64,000 nucleotides of DNA, from positions 11,300,474 through 11,364,473 of the forward strand of contig CM030716.1 of assembly GCA_017979445.1 (NCBI GenBank), written 5' to 3'. A model generated the notes under the pieces. The model worked only from the letters and a program-made list of their open reading frames with translations, was not told the DNA's origin and made no database searches. Below, piece by piece: positions 1-11,665 of this stretch (within the stretch, counting starts at the first letter, position 1; each line of letters opens with the position of its first letter). The stretch is from Akebia trifoliata. Taxonomy: Eukaryota > Streptophyta > Magnoliopsida > Ranunculales > Lardizabalaceae. A program made the position numbers and the translations under genes.

Positions 1-800
1 TGGCTGGACAAATAGTTCGTCATATGGTTATTTGATGTATACAAAACTTGCGTCCTGTGATTCTTCTAGCTAGTTGACGTTTGTCAGTCAGTTGACGTTG
101 TCTACTTTCAAGCGATACTGATAAACAATTGCTTTAGAGATTGGCCAACTAGCTGGACAAATTGGTCGTCACATGATTTTTTTACGTATACGGATCTTGC
201 ATCCTGTGATTCTGCAAGCCAGTTGACGTTTGTCAACTAGTTGGCATTGTCCACTTCTAAGCACTACTGATAAACAGCTGCGTTAGAGATTGGCTAACTA
301 GCTAGACAAATAGTTCGTCGCATGGTTCTTCTGTGTGTACAAATCTTGCGTCCCGTGATTCTTCTAGCCAGTTGACGTTTATCAATCAGTTGAGTTGTCT
401 ACTCTTAAGCGCTACTGATAAACAGTTGCTTTAGAGATTGGCCAACTAGCTGGACAAATAGGTCATCGCATGGTTCTTCTATGAATACGGATCTTGCATC
501 CCATGATTCTGCAAGCCAGTTGACGTTTGTCAACAAGTTAGCGTTGTCCACTTCTAAGAACTATTGATGAACAGCTGTGTTAAAGATTGACTAACTAGCT
601 GAACAAATAGTTCGTCGCATGGCTCTTCTGTGTGTACAAATCTTGCATCACGTGATTCTTCTAACCAGTTGATGTTGTCCACTCCTAAGCAATACTGATA
701 ATCAGTTGCTTTAGAGATTGGCCAACTGATTGGACAAATTTCTCATCGCATGGTTCTTCTACGGGTACATATCTCATTATGCAATTCTTTTGACAAGTCA
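1..800. repeat. Satellite-like tandem array, ~149-bp monomer, five full units and a partial sixth
   Basis: The motif CTGGACAAAT and its variants recur at about 4, 153, 302, 450, 599 and 730, giving monomers of 148-149 bp; the last step is only 131 bp because about 18 bp are missing from unit 5. Units alternate between two types: 1, 3 and 5 share a TAGTTCGTC variant after the motif, 2 and 4 a GGTCRTC variant, so the higher-order unit is a dimer of about 298 bp. The array runs off the left edge, so its full size is unknown. After about 800 the sequence is unrelated. Confidence 0.9.
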
Positions 801-2890
801 ATAATATTCGTCCCAAGCATGATTAACAAATATAGTCATTATAAAATTTAGCGGACAAGAATCGTTCATAATATCTTGATCAATGCATCATGTTGCAAAT
901 CATTGTATAAAAGAACAAAAGGTATTAAAATTTTCAAGTTTGGGAGATTACTTTGTTTTGGTAATGATAGAGACTAAAACTTTAAGTTGTCGAGAAACTC
1001 TAAGTGACTGAGAAGCAATAATAAGGACCACGTATGAGCTTGGTGGTCCCTACCGTACATCCCAAGATAGTACACCACTCCGGATGATATGACGTACTAT
1101 CCCTTCAGGCATTCACAGACTCTTTAACAGCTCACAAAATAGCTACATATATAGATTATTTTCATTTGAAAACAAAAGAGAAATTAACAATAAAAGGTTG
1201 AGAATGGATATCTAGTTTCCTACCATGCAAGTGTGGCCACCCGGCCTAAAATAAATAACATAATGGAAAGGTAAATAACGTCTCGCGCTAACAGAAATTT
1301 AAATAAACATGCAACCAACAATATTATCTCTGGATACCTATTCACCAACCTACACACAACACAACAACGTAAAATGCAGACATCACCCCTCGGGCGTGAC
1401 TCTGACATTTTACCGTTTCATACCCTTTTTCCCTTTTTCCGATTTTTATAGTTTTCAATTTCTTCAATAAAATATCCATTTTCTGATATTCATCAACTCA
1501 ATATGAGTTCATTGAATATTAAATCACATTTTTTAACTATAGAATTTATTTCTATCAATAATATTGAAAAAGAATATAAATTTCATACCAAAACGAGATC
1601 CGAGTAGTGCACAAGACCCAATTTATGGAAATAACCCGTTAAAATACCCTACTCACGTATAATTTGTTAAAAAATACAATTAAACATATCAAACATGCAA
1701 TTTCTGACGTGAATTGTTAATAACAAAAGAATTCTATATTTTAAAAATACATCAAAAATTTTTCGATAAAATCTTAAATGCAATTTTCACAATCTACGAT
1801 TACTAATATAAATTGAGAGTTCCTTACAATATTTAGGTGAAAGGATCGAAGCGTGTGCGCGGAAATCGAGATGATCGGTGCAAAAATCGAGATGGACTGT
1901 ACTTCGAAATGACTGATTTTCGAAACCGACCCAGTGATTTCGAAGATCTCGATGTGGTCGTCTTTTCTCCCTTTTACGGCGGAGGACGGTTTGACCCCGA
2001 AACGGATGAAATTCGAAGTCGAAGTTACGAAATCTCCGTATATAAACACGACTGATTTTTGATGATATCGGGTGAAAAAGAAAGTGAAACGAAAAAAGGT
2101 TGGGTGGGTTTTGTAGATGTCGAGGCTGCGAACGTTTCTCCCTTCTTCGTCGGTCGTCGACGACGAGCCATTTGCACGAGATCTGAGGTAGAAGTTTAAA
2201 AAAAAAAAAAAAATTTATATAACGCGTTGGCTATGTTTGGATGGGTTGGAGAAGACGAAAGAATAAAAAAATTAAAAATTTTATTTATATAAAATTTGGG
2301 ATGAATTAGATATTTTTTGTCAATTATTTTGATCGACGATAACTTGATCATCCGGACTCCAAAACTAACAAATTAATATTCTATTTCGCCTAATTTTTCG
2401 TTCCGGATCTAATGGTATAGTCAATTTCTACAAATTCTATCTCTAACAAAAATTTACATTTTTGACCTGAGGTGCCCCTAAAATTGATGTCATTTTCATT
2501 TTTGACGATAATTCGACTTTCTGTACTCCAAAAATGATAAATAAATAGTCCATATTCAATAATTTTTCGTTATGCACCCAATGGTATAATCGAATCTTAA
2601 TAATTCTTGTTCTAGGAAAAAGTCATTATTTTAACCTGATCCGACTCGATAATCAAGGATTTTGTAACTTTTTTATTCGGACTCGCACTTGAGATTGTTT
2701 ACAGGCTAAACTATGTTTTTCGATTATTTTGAATTTAATGGTGAGGTTAGATTTCATTAAAAATGATCAAAAACATCCTAAAGTTTTACCCCTAAGTCCC
2801 ATTTTCAAGATTGTCTTAAAATTTTAATATTTATTTTTCTTCGAGATACTAATTGAAAATTCAGGCTTTTACAATAGATCTCTAACAAGT
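801..2890. other. Intergenic, no gene recognised
   Basis: AT-rich sequence without a convincing coding region. A more GC-rich patch at about 1840-2190 has short open frames on both strands (72 codons plus, 91 minus) that match no family I know; it could be the degenerate leader or promoter of a lost gene. No terminal repeats or RNA gene were seen. Confidence 0.4.
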
Positions 2891-2891
2891 A

Positions 2892-2931
2892 TCTCTAACA
2901 GAACCCTTTGGATAATCCAAAGGGTTTAGAG
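2892..2931. repeat. Near-perfect palindrome
   Basis: AACCCTTTGGAT and its reverse complement meet around one central A at 2902-2926. The pairing resumes outside a three-base bulge with TCTCTAA / TTAGAGA. The result is one long stem with almost no loop. It could be the core of a fold-back element; no flanking terminal repeats were recognised. Confidence 0.7.
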
Positions 2932-4980
2932 ACCTCCGCCCCCATTTTATTTTGGATGCTGCAAGGACCATTATCTTCGATGATTTTGCACACCTCACAA
3001 CCAAGTTAATGGATAGAGATCCTTTGAAGTTCGAACTCCATGGCTAGCCAATGATGAACCTGCTTCTCTTTACAGTGATAAAAAAATTCGAAAAGGGGAG
3101 AGAGAGGGTTGAAGAAGATATATCCCTCATCAGTGGCGTCATTCCATGAATCCTACGAAACAAATATCACTCATAGTTGGCCCCGTTGCAATCACGCAAA
3201 CACTCCATCATTCATCAGAGAAAATCAACTGTGGACCTCTTCTTGCTGCCATTAATGTGGATAAACATCCATCTAAAAGAGATAGATGAATAAATAAAAT
3301 CGTTCATGGACGAGATTAAGAAAAAGAAGTTACCCGCCGACTGTTGTTGCTAACAAAAAGAACCAGCCCGAACCTTTGTTTCGAAGAACAGTTGGAATAA
3401 GAAAAGAAAGCCGCTCTGAGCTATTCAAATTCTTCCAACAAATCTGATTCTGAAAAAATAAAAATAAATAAATAAACCCAATGTTGTTGTTGCTACGTTG
3501 AAGAAGTTTCTAAAGTCTACTGTCAAGAACGACTCTGTTCCAATCCCCAAGAAGAAACCCGATCTTACTTTTTTTTTCCCTATAAACTTCTCTATTCACC
3601 AAACAAAGTAGCTAAGATGGGTAAACCCAGCAAGAAATTTTCCAAAGAGGTCATTGTTACAGCCCCTGTTTTGAAATTTATTTAAAAAAAAAAAAGAGAA
3701 CCCAATCTCAATCCTTTCTTCTTCATAGATGGAACGTCGTCCTCAATTTACGATCCACGGACTTTTCACCCATTTGGGATCAGATTCAAACGAACCCAGA
3801 TAGTTCGTTTGTGGGTAGAAGTCGCAACCCCTGTTTTGGGCAAAAAGAAAAAAGAAAAATTTAAGAAGAAGGAAGGAGAAGAAGCAAAGGGTACATGTGG
3901 GCACGTAGCAGTCCAAGAACTGAGTTGTCACTGCAAATCTCTTCAAGAATTAACCATCATCAAGTAGTAACCGTGTGCTCCATTTATAGAAGATGAATCC
4001 TTCTTGAAATCGGCTATTTGTGTTAGAGAAGGAGTGAAAGGATTTCACCAAGCTGGTTTGATGGGTTTGATGAAGAAGGAGTCCTTCTTGGACACGATTT
4101 TGGGGGTAGAGACGTGAAAAAAAAAAAGAATAAAAGAAAGTTCGAGAGAGAGAATAGATGATCGAGGATCGCCGAAATTGACGGAGATGGAGGAGTTCAT
4201 TACGGTGCCGAGATTTAAGTTGTTCAGCCAAGAACAAGAGAGAGAGAGCATCGGTTCTTCATCAAACTCTGAAGAACGATGTGGAGAAAACAAGGAAGAT
4301 ATTTGGATTTTAATTTTGTTAAAACCTCTATTGGCACCCCAGTTTTTAATTATTAAGCCTCAAAAGGTTTACACAAAGCCGTAAAAAAAAATTGATAAAA
4401 AAAAAACCAAAAATAAATGATGGTAAGCTAAAGTTACTAACTTAGTAAGATTCAAATTATGCTGAAGCCCAACCTAGTCCATTACTACATCCAAGCCCAA
4501 GACTAGTATAATTGTTTTAAGGCCTGATCCATGGCTATTGGGCTTAATAACAACAAGCATAAGAGCTGTGAGCTGTAAAACAGCCCATTGGGGGCTAGTG
4601 CGTTAATGTTCCTGTACAAGATCCAAAATAGTTTATGCACTATTTTGGAGAAAAATGGGTTATTAAAGAGATCATGATATTTCTCAATATATGAACAAGT
4701 ATATATAAACAAGATGATTATATTCATTATAGTAATCGCTTGGAATTCAATGAATAGTACGATTCAAGAACAATTCCAATATTCTGAACAAATTGTTAGT
4801 GTATACTTTCACAAAGTATTAAAGACAATTCTACATATGCCCATGGAATTGATTATTCCTCATTCGTTTGATGTTGTACCTTTATAGACCCGTACTAATT
4901 GGATATTTTGGCTATATTTTAAGATATTACTAGTTCTTTTTATAGCCTTATAATAGGTAAAAATATTTTTATTAATGTTT
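2932..4980. other. Intergenic, weak gene-like patches only
   Basis: Short open frames occur at 3616-3680 and 4178-4384 (plus) and at 4045-4293 (minus), in a pyrimidine- or purine-rich setting typical of plant 5' leaders. The frame at 4178 begins with an acidic, glutamate-rich stretch. None matches a family I recognise and none has a clear splice partner, so no gene is called. Confidence 0.35.
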
Positions 4981-5710
4981 GGCCAATTTTAAATAACACA
5001 GATTGTATTGGTGCGATTGGTGGCACATACATAAATGCTATCATTGCAAAAGATGATTAGCGCCTTATAGAGGACGTAAGGGAGGAACAACTCAAAATGT
5101 TATGGCTTGTTATTCGTTTAACATGCTATTTTATATTTTTGTGCTAGTTGGGAGGGATCTGCAAATCATTCTTTTGTGTTTTTCTCTATCATCAATGACC
5201 TTTTTGTTTGGATTCTCATATCCACCTCCAGGTAAAAAACTTACAAAATTATTTTAAATTTAGTTCACCTATAATTAATTAGTGAAGTAATTTATTTCAC
5301 GTCTTTTTTTGTCACTAGAAAAATTTTATTTGGTGAATGGGTATTTGACACCTTATCAAGGTGTCTATTACCATTTATGAAAGTATGGGAGTACATAAAA
5401 GAGTCAGAAGAAAGAACTATTGAATCATTTGCACCATTTCCTTTGCAATGTCATTGAACATTGTTTTGATATATTAAAAGCTAAGATGGTCAATGTTGAG
5501 GAATATAACTTCTTGTAAGTTTCATATGCAATGTGGCATTGTTGTTTCATGTATGGCATTACAAAACTTCATCAAGAAGGAAGTATTGGTAGATGTAGAA
5601 TTTGCTATATATGATAACGAGAATTATGTAGATGTAGAACTTGAGGAAGTCATGAGGAAAAATAATAATTATGATGGTAATATCACAATATGTAGACAAT
5701 TGTGAGGGCA
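4981..5710 (+). pseudogene. PIF/Harbinger-type transposase relic (DDE_Tnp_4-like)
   Basis: Read across several frames, this stretch keeps the order of blocks of PIF/Harbinger nuclease transposases: DCIGAIGGTYI near 5000, RGRKGGTTQNVMA near 5070, a WEGSAN block near 5150, PPPGK near 5225, TPYQGVYYHL near 5345, NVIEHCFDILKAK near 5450 and CGIVVSCMALQNFIKKE near 5535. Frames change between blocks and stops are present. The Asp expected in the family motif AIDGTH is Gly here, the segment that should hold DAGY cannot be read, and the Glu of NVIE is kept. The last 70 codons (5493-5705) stay open. The source element must have been dead for long. Repeated TTACCAAA-like words near 6630-6760 might belong to its 3' end, but no terminal repeats could be paired. 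Confidence 0.8.
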
Positions 5711-8100
5711 TGTGATAAGAAGGAGAAATGCAATAACAAACACAATCATGATCGGTCAAACTAGAAACAATGATGTATAGTTTTAGAAATGTTTCATTGT
5801 TAATGTAATTTTTGTGTAAAAAATTTGTATGAATTTGAAAATTATGTTTAACTTTGTTAATGTTTAAGTGTCTTCATATATTTATCATTCTTTATTAATC
5901 TTGAATGAATGCGATAGTATGGCACGCTACGAGCCTCATTGTTTTTGTGGTCGGGTGATAAGGGATATACACACAACCACAAAATAAAATAATGGAAGGA
6001 TCTTTTATAGGTGCCCTACATGGTAGGTAATGCAAATTATTATATTTTACTATCAATCATTTTTTTTAATATTAATTTTAAATATTAACTATTGTTTACA
6101 AAAGCATGCAAGTTGTTTTATTTGGACTGATGAAATTGATATTCAAGGTGGAGGGGATGATACTTATCCAAAAAAAAAAAGTTGATGAAGGAGAAGAAAC
6201 ATGATCAAATTTCTTTTATATGTTACAATTGCTAGTAATATTATATTGGTTATAGTTATTAGGTTTCTTTACCTTACTATTTTTTAGTATTTTGTTTAAG
6301 TAGGATTTAATATGTAAGATGTATGGATATGAATGATATTTGTATTTTGAGATTAAACAGGTGATGTTAAATAAATAAAAAATTTGATGATCCCTATTTA
6401 TAGAGGAGATACTGCTAAAATTTTGATTGTGTTAATAGCTATAATGTATTAATATTAGATAAATTTTAAATATTTTATCTTTTATTTTACTTATTTAATT
6501 ATAATTTAATATTATTTATTTAATTTATTTGTCTGGTTTATTTAACATTTGGTTCATTAGTTATTGGTGAGGGTTTTCTGGTCAATTTTTCATAATCAAA
6601 CAGCTGCAATTGTTTTTAGGAAATACCAAACAATAATTTTGCAAACAAGACAACAATTTTCAGATGCAGTTTATCAAACGCAATTTTGACCCCAACGCTT
6701 TTTTACAATTAACAACTACATTTGTCAACAACCGCAGAAGTTGACAATTTTACCAAATAGGACTTGTGGCATCCAAATCATTGCAATCAATTTCATAGAT
6801 GGTCATTTTATTCACCTTTTTATGCAAGAAGAGTGTTTGATATCTCCTATCACTGAGGTTTGGAGAAGTCACCATTATTCATTAGCTTCAAATTGGGCGA
6901 GTATTTTCTTAGATAGAATTGAACAATTTAGAAAAATGATTAGATTAGATGTCACACTACGTGAAAGTCCAATAATCCTCGACAACGGCAGTGATTGAGT
7001 TATGTTATTTTTTGAAGCTTGCAAGCCAATTTGATATCAATGTTTTAAGGCCCACGAGCGAATTTATTTAGGTTTGTATGCCATTATATTTATGTTATGT
7101 AAGTATGATTGTAACTATTTGATATGAATGTTGTCGTTACTTTTAAACATTGAGTACATGCAAAGTGAAACATAATTTTTATGAAATTTTTTTTTAATAA
7201 AGTTTTTCTTTGTTCGATATTACAATACCAAATTGAACAAATCATACTCGATAGGTAGATACCTAGTGTGCCATAGCTATTTCAATAAAGCTTACCAATA
7301 AGAAACTTTTGAATTTAAAGTATTTAGTGTTTTTTTGGTACTTGTGTATTGAAATATTTATTGAGTTCTCGGTAGCAAGCACACCGTACAAAATTCAGTA
7401 CTGGATTATCGAACAGACCTAAATTTTTTATAAAATGCGATTACAACCATTAGAGATATAGAAACATTAAAATTATGTTTACATAGAGAAAATGAAGTTA
7501 ATTGACATATCTTATATACCATAATAAGAATCCTAAAGGTTTTCTAAAGAAATAAAATAAAATTGATTATGTGCCTAAATCATATAAGGATAAGTGATTA
7601 AAACACAATGGAAGTTCCGTTTGGGGTGTAATTGTTTGGTTTGGTTTAGCATTGGAGATGAGAATGACAAATTAGGTTTAGATGTTCATTCGATATTTTG
7701 GTTTGGGTGCAATCGTTCGATACCTAACAAATGTGTACAACTAGTTATTTTAAAGAAATCAGAAAATAGGTGTGTATAGATAGTTATTTTAAAGTTAAGG
7801 TGGGTATTGCAAGAAAGTTGGTGCAAATGGCCATTTCATTGTGTGCAATAGACCCACCCTTCAACAAATGAACCATCAATTTACGAAGAAAAAATAGGGG
7901 TGATTTATAATGATTCTCTCATGGCGTCTAGTAATTTTACCTAAAACATGGTTTAATTAGAGTAACATGGATGTCACCTATAAATAATCAAATGTATGAG
8001 TAAGAACCATTATCAAATTTATTAAAGTATAAATCACCATTAAAGTTCAATATTTGTTTATAAGTGAACAAAAAAAAAACAATCCCTCACAGGGTTAATG
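5711..8100. other. Intergenic, AT-rich
   Basis: No gene recognised. An 85-codon frame at 6741-6998 and a 61-codon frame at 7594-7779 (plus) match no known family. They probably belong to transposon debris, since the former follows the PIF/Harbinger relic. Confidence 0.4.
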
Positions 8101-8106
8101 GGCTTA

Positions 8107-8214
8107 ATTGATCGTGCCACAGGTTATTTTAAGTTCAAAGTCATCAAAAGAAAATAGCAAATTGATCGTGCCACGGGTTATTTTAAGTTCAAAGTCATCA
8201 AAAGAAAATAGCAA
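8107..8214. repeat. 54-bp tandem duplication
   Basis: Positions 8107-8160 are repeated at 8161-8214 with a single visible difference (CCACAGG versus CCACGGG). The near-identity marks it as a recent slippage or replication duplication. It ends about 55 bp before the fold-back element at 8280. Confidence 0.9.
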
Positions 8215-8279
8215 ATTCACCATTCAGATGACATCTTAGTTTCCATTGGCATGTAACTCTCCATGCATTTTTGTTTCTA

Positions 8280-9159
8280 GGGAAAATTATTTAAAAAAAA
8301 TTAAAAATTAATTCGTACTTTCCCCTTTTTTAGGGTCGAAAATTTCTCTTTCCTACTTTCCTCTCATTTCTCTCCCTTGTTTTCATTTTTCTCTCTTTCT
8401 GCGTTTTCTCTCTCCTACTTTCACCTATTTTCTCTCATATATTGAGATATTGATCTTAATCAATATGATCATGATCATGATCAAGATTTTGATCGTGATC
8501 CGCATCTTAGAACAATCATGATCACGTGATTAAGATCAAGATCATGATCGTGATCGTGATCTGTATCGTAGGACAATCATAATCACGTCGATCATAATCT
8601 TGATCATGATCATGATCCTCATCTTAAGACAATCATGATCACGTTGATTAAGATCAAGATCATGATTGTGATCGTGATCCGTATCGTAGGACAATCATAA
8701 TCGCGTCGATCATAATCTTGATCATGATCATGATCCGCATCTTAAGACAATCATGATCACGTTAATTAAGATCACGATTGTGATCATGATAGTAATCATG
8801 ATCGTGATCTGTATCGTAAGACAATCGATCACGTTGATTAAGATCACGATCATGATCATGATTACTGTCATAATCTTGATCATGATCACGTTGATTAAGA
8901 TTAAGATCTCAATATATGAGAAAAAGAAATGAAAGTAAGAAAGAGAAAACGAAGAACGAGAGAGAGAGAGAGAGAGAAATGAAATCTGAGGAAGGAAGAA
9001 AAGATATGAAAGTAGGAGAGAGAAAATGAAGAAAGACGAGAAAATATGAGAGTTCAGGGCCGAAAAAGGTTTGTGCTTATAATTTTTTTTTTAAATTTAG
9101 TTTCTTTTTTACAAATTAATTTTCTTTTTTTTTTTGGATTTTTTTTTAATAATTTACCC
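8280..9159. mobile_element. Fold-back Mutator-like element with 9-bp TSD and GATC-rich core
   Basis: The 880-bp element starts GGGAAAATTATTT and ends AATAATTTACCC, and is flanked by the exact 9-bp direct repeat TTGTTTCTA (8271-8279 and 9160-9168), the duplication size of Mutator-like elements. The two arms (about 170-180 bp each, pyrimidine-rich on the left, purine-rich on the right) are inverted copies meeting at TCTCATATATTGAGAT / ATCTCAATATATGAGA. The centre (8450-8915) is built from alternating units of about 57 and 62 bp (pair period near 119 bp). These are full of GATCATGATC-type words, which are themselves palindromic, so nearly the whole element can fold. There is no transposase, so it is non-autonomous. 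Confidence 0.9.
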
Positions 9160-9341
9160 TTGTTTCTATGCAAGATTTTAAAAATCAACGAAAGCTAAGA
9201 CAAATTAGTCTACTAGCACTCCAACCAATGCAAAAGCTCCCATATATAAAAAAAAAAAAACATTAACACTCTCTTTGCTTCAAGTTTCATTTTTTGCAAT
9301 GACCAAATCCCAGCAGAATCATAATACCTTAATTATGAAAA

Positions 9342-10530
9342 GAGCTGGGATAATATGACTCTCCAAGTGGCATACTCAATCGACTCGCTAACGTGGAGAA
9401 CTCAATCTTGCTTTCACATGAAAACTGCCTACTATGTAGGCTGCTCCTCATCAACTACTAACGAATAGATAAACAAAAACAAAATCGAGTCTTCCTTCCC
9501 ATTTCTAATCTGACTTCCCCCCTTTCGTCTTACTCTTAAAAAAAAAAAAAAAATCAACTCAAGGAGTTGTATCTTCTTCACTATTACTCAAATCTTAACA
9601 CGACTATTATTTTATCCCAATAGAATTAATCAAACATCTATCTCAAACAATCATTTATGAATTAAAATCTAGTTATTTTTATTATTACTTACCTTGCGCC
9701 ATTATTAAACATTAATCCAATGTTTCTGAAGATGCTCCATTTAATCTCATCTTTCCTCTTTTGCGAAACCTCAATCGAATTGGTCTTTTTTTCTATACTC
9801 ACCTTCTCCCTTCTCTATATTTGGATTGGTTGTATTTTTATGATCGATGGATATCACTTCCTTTATCTCAACATTTTCAACGTTCATGTCCTTTCAACAA
9901 TTCTAATATGGGGTTGGCCAATCCCTTTTTATAGATGAAGGTTAAGGGCCTAGATTAATTCTTTTAGTACGTTTCTTATCCATCAAGGTCTCCTACTAAT
10001 TTCTTAAAAAATATAATTCTAATGATACTAGGATTTCCATTAAAAATGGAAATCTATTATATTATAGAGTTCATGTGCAATTTAGAAACTAAAATCGTGG
10101 AGGTCAATGAGATCAAAATGTCACATGAGTTTTACAGGGTCACCCACTAAAGAGAAAATAAATAAATAAATAATTCGCACTAAACGAATTCATAAATGAA
10201 ATCAGAGTTCCCCTTTTATCTCTTCAAAAAATAACAGGTCAAGCAGAAGAGAAAGTAGAGCTTGAGTTTTCAAATTTGAAATCGAGATCTGAATGCTCAA
10301 TTGACTCCCTATTTAAAAAAAAAAAATTTATGATGAAGAAAAAAGAAACGAAGTAGAGCTTTCGATTTCATATCTACAATGGAGATCAAAAAGCATTTTT
10401 CATTTTCTTTTTTTCTTCATATTAGTGGCTGATGTGGCAGGAAGTGGTCACACGAAACAGAGATTGAGTTCTCCACGTCAAGGGGTCGATTGAGTATGAT
10501 GCCACTTGGAGAGTCATATTATCACGACTC
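9342..10530. mobile_element. Non-autonomous TIR element, probably Mutator-like
   Basis: Inverted repeats of about 85-100 bp bound 1189 bp. The left arm reads GAGCTGGGATAATATGACT; the right arm, reverse-complemented, reads GAGTCGTGATAATATGACT. The arms stay alike through CTCCAAGTGGCAT and ACGTGGAGAACTCAATC. The flanks TTATGAAAA (9333-9341) and TTATGGAAAA (10531-10540) look like a 9-bp target duplication with one later base insertion. The interior has no transposase; the open frame at 9720-9938 is short and hydrophobic and matches nothing I know. Confidence 0.75.
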
Positions 10531-10540
10531 TTATGGAAAA

Positions 10541-11640
10541 TGCCTAGATATGCATCATGATCATCATCATCATTATTGTGGAGGGATAAAAATTGACTCT
10601 CATCTAGATCGTTCATTCACAATAATCAACTCACATCTCGAGTTGGACACTTGACAACGTTTGGGTGGAATTCTATCTAATTATGGAAAAATCCCTAATT
10701 TGGGAGGACTCTCCCATTTTAGATAATTACGAAATTTGCATGGCAGTAAATGCGAAAAATATAATATAATTAGGACAAGGATTTCTTTTGTAGGTTTTAA
10801 GATTTTTCTATTGAAAGGACTAATAATCACTATAAAAAGAGAAGGAGAGGAGATCATGTAATAGGGAGATGCAGCATATAGTCACTTATGATTATTTGCC
10901 TCAACAATCACGATTTGGATCCCTAAATCACTTCAGATTCAATCTACAGTCCAAGAGAAAGAAACACACCCTTTTCAGCCAATTTGTAAAGTCAAATATC
11001 CTAGACCCATAATCAAACCCCTTCACGAATGATCAACTCATTTGAACACTGTCAAATCTGTTTGACGTGCAAAGTGCTCCTCAAAAACTCAATAATTCGG
11101 ACATAGGCGTGTGTGAATACAACTTCACCACCTAGAACAATATAGATAATATGGATTGTTTTCACCAGGTGACTCTCGTACCCTTAATGGTATATCTCAT
11201 CTAATGGTTTGCCCAAGTTTGGAGGCTTCCCTCCCAAAAAACTAACCAAACTACTGCAACACCATACTAACTATAACTTTTAATAGTGACGGCAAAAGAA
11301 GGTAAATGTCGGTGAAATTAAAGAAACAAACAGCTTCACAAATTAGAACTCAAAAGCTTAAATGCCCTAAATATTGCAGAACACAAGATATATGAAGAAT
11401 TCATCCAAAAGCACCTCATAAAAATAGGAAAAAAAAATCCTAAAGCATGACTAAACTAACAAAATATATATTATTAAAATAAGACAACTACAAACGGCGT
11501 AGGCAAATTATCTTAACTGCTAAAATTAAAAGAACAGAAATGATGATGGGAAGACTAGAATTGACAACAATAAGAAGGGACTTGAAAACACACAGTAATG
11601 CAATATGCGGAGGTCAGTCCCGATCAATGTGATCAATCCA
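10541..11640. other. Intergenic, 3' side of the RHM gene
   Basis: No coding region recognised. The part nearest 11640 should hold the 3' untranslated region of the minus-strand RHM gene, but no single polyadenylation signal could be chosen in this AT-rich stretch. Confidence 0.4.
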
Positions 11641-11665
11641 ACACCTAACCTGCTAGCTTTGCAAC

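Noticed and set aside
1..800. CRISPR-like array
   Set aside because: The units are contiguous 149-bp monomers without unique spacers, in a plant nuclear context.
3025..3050. tRNA or SINE B-box (GTTCGAACTCC)
   Set aside because: No A-box at the proper distance and no cloverleaf; a single box is expected by chance.
9720..9938. 72-codon hydrophobic ORF as a membrane protein
   Set aside because: It lies wholly inside the 1189-bp TIR element, is short and AT-driven, and has no family resemblance.
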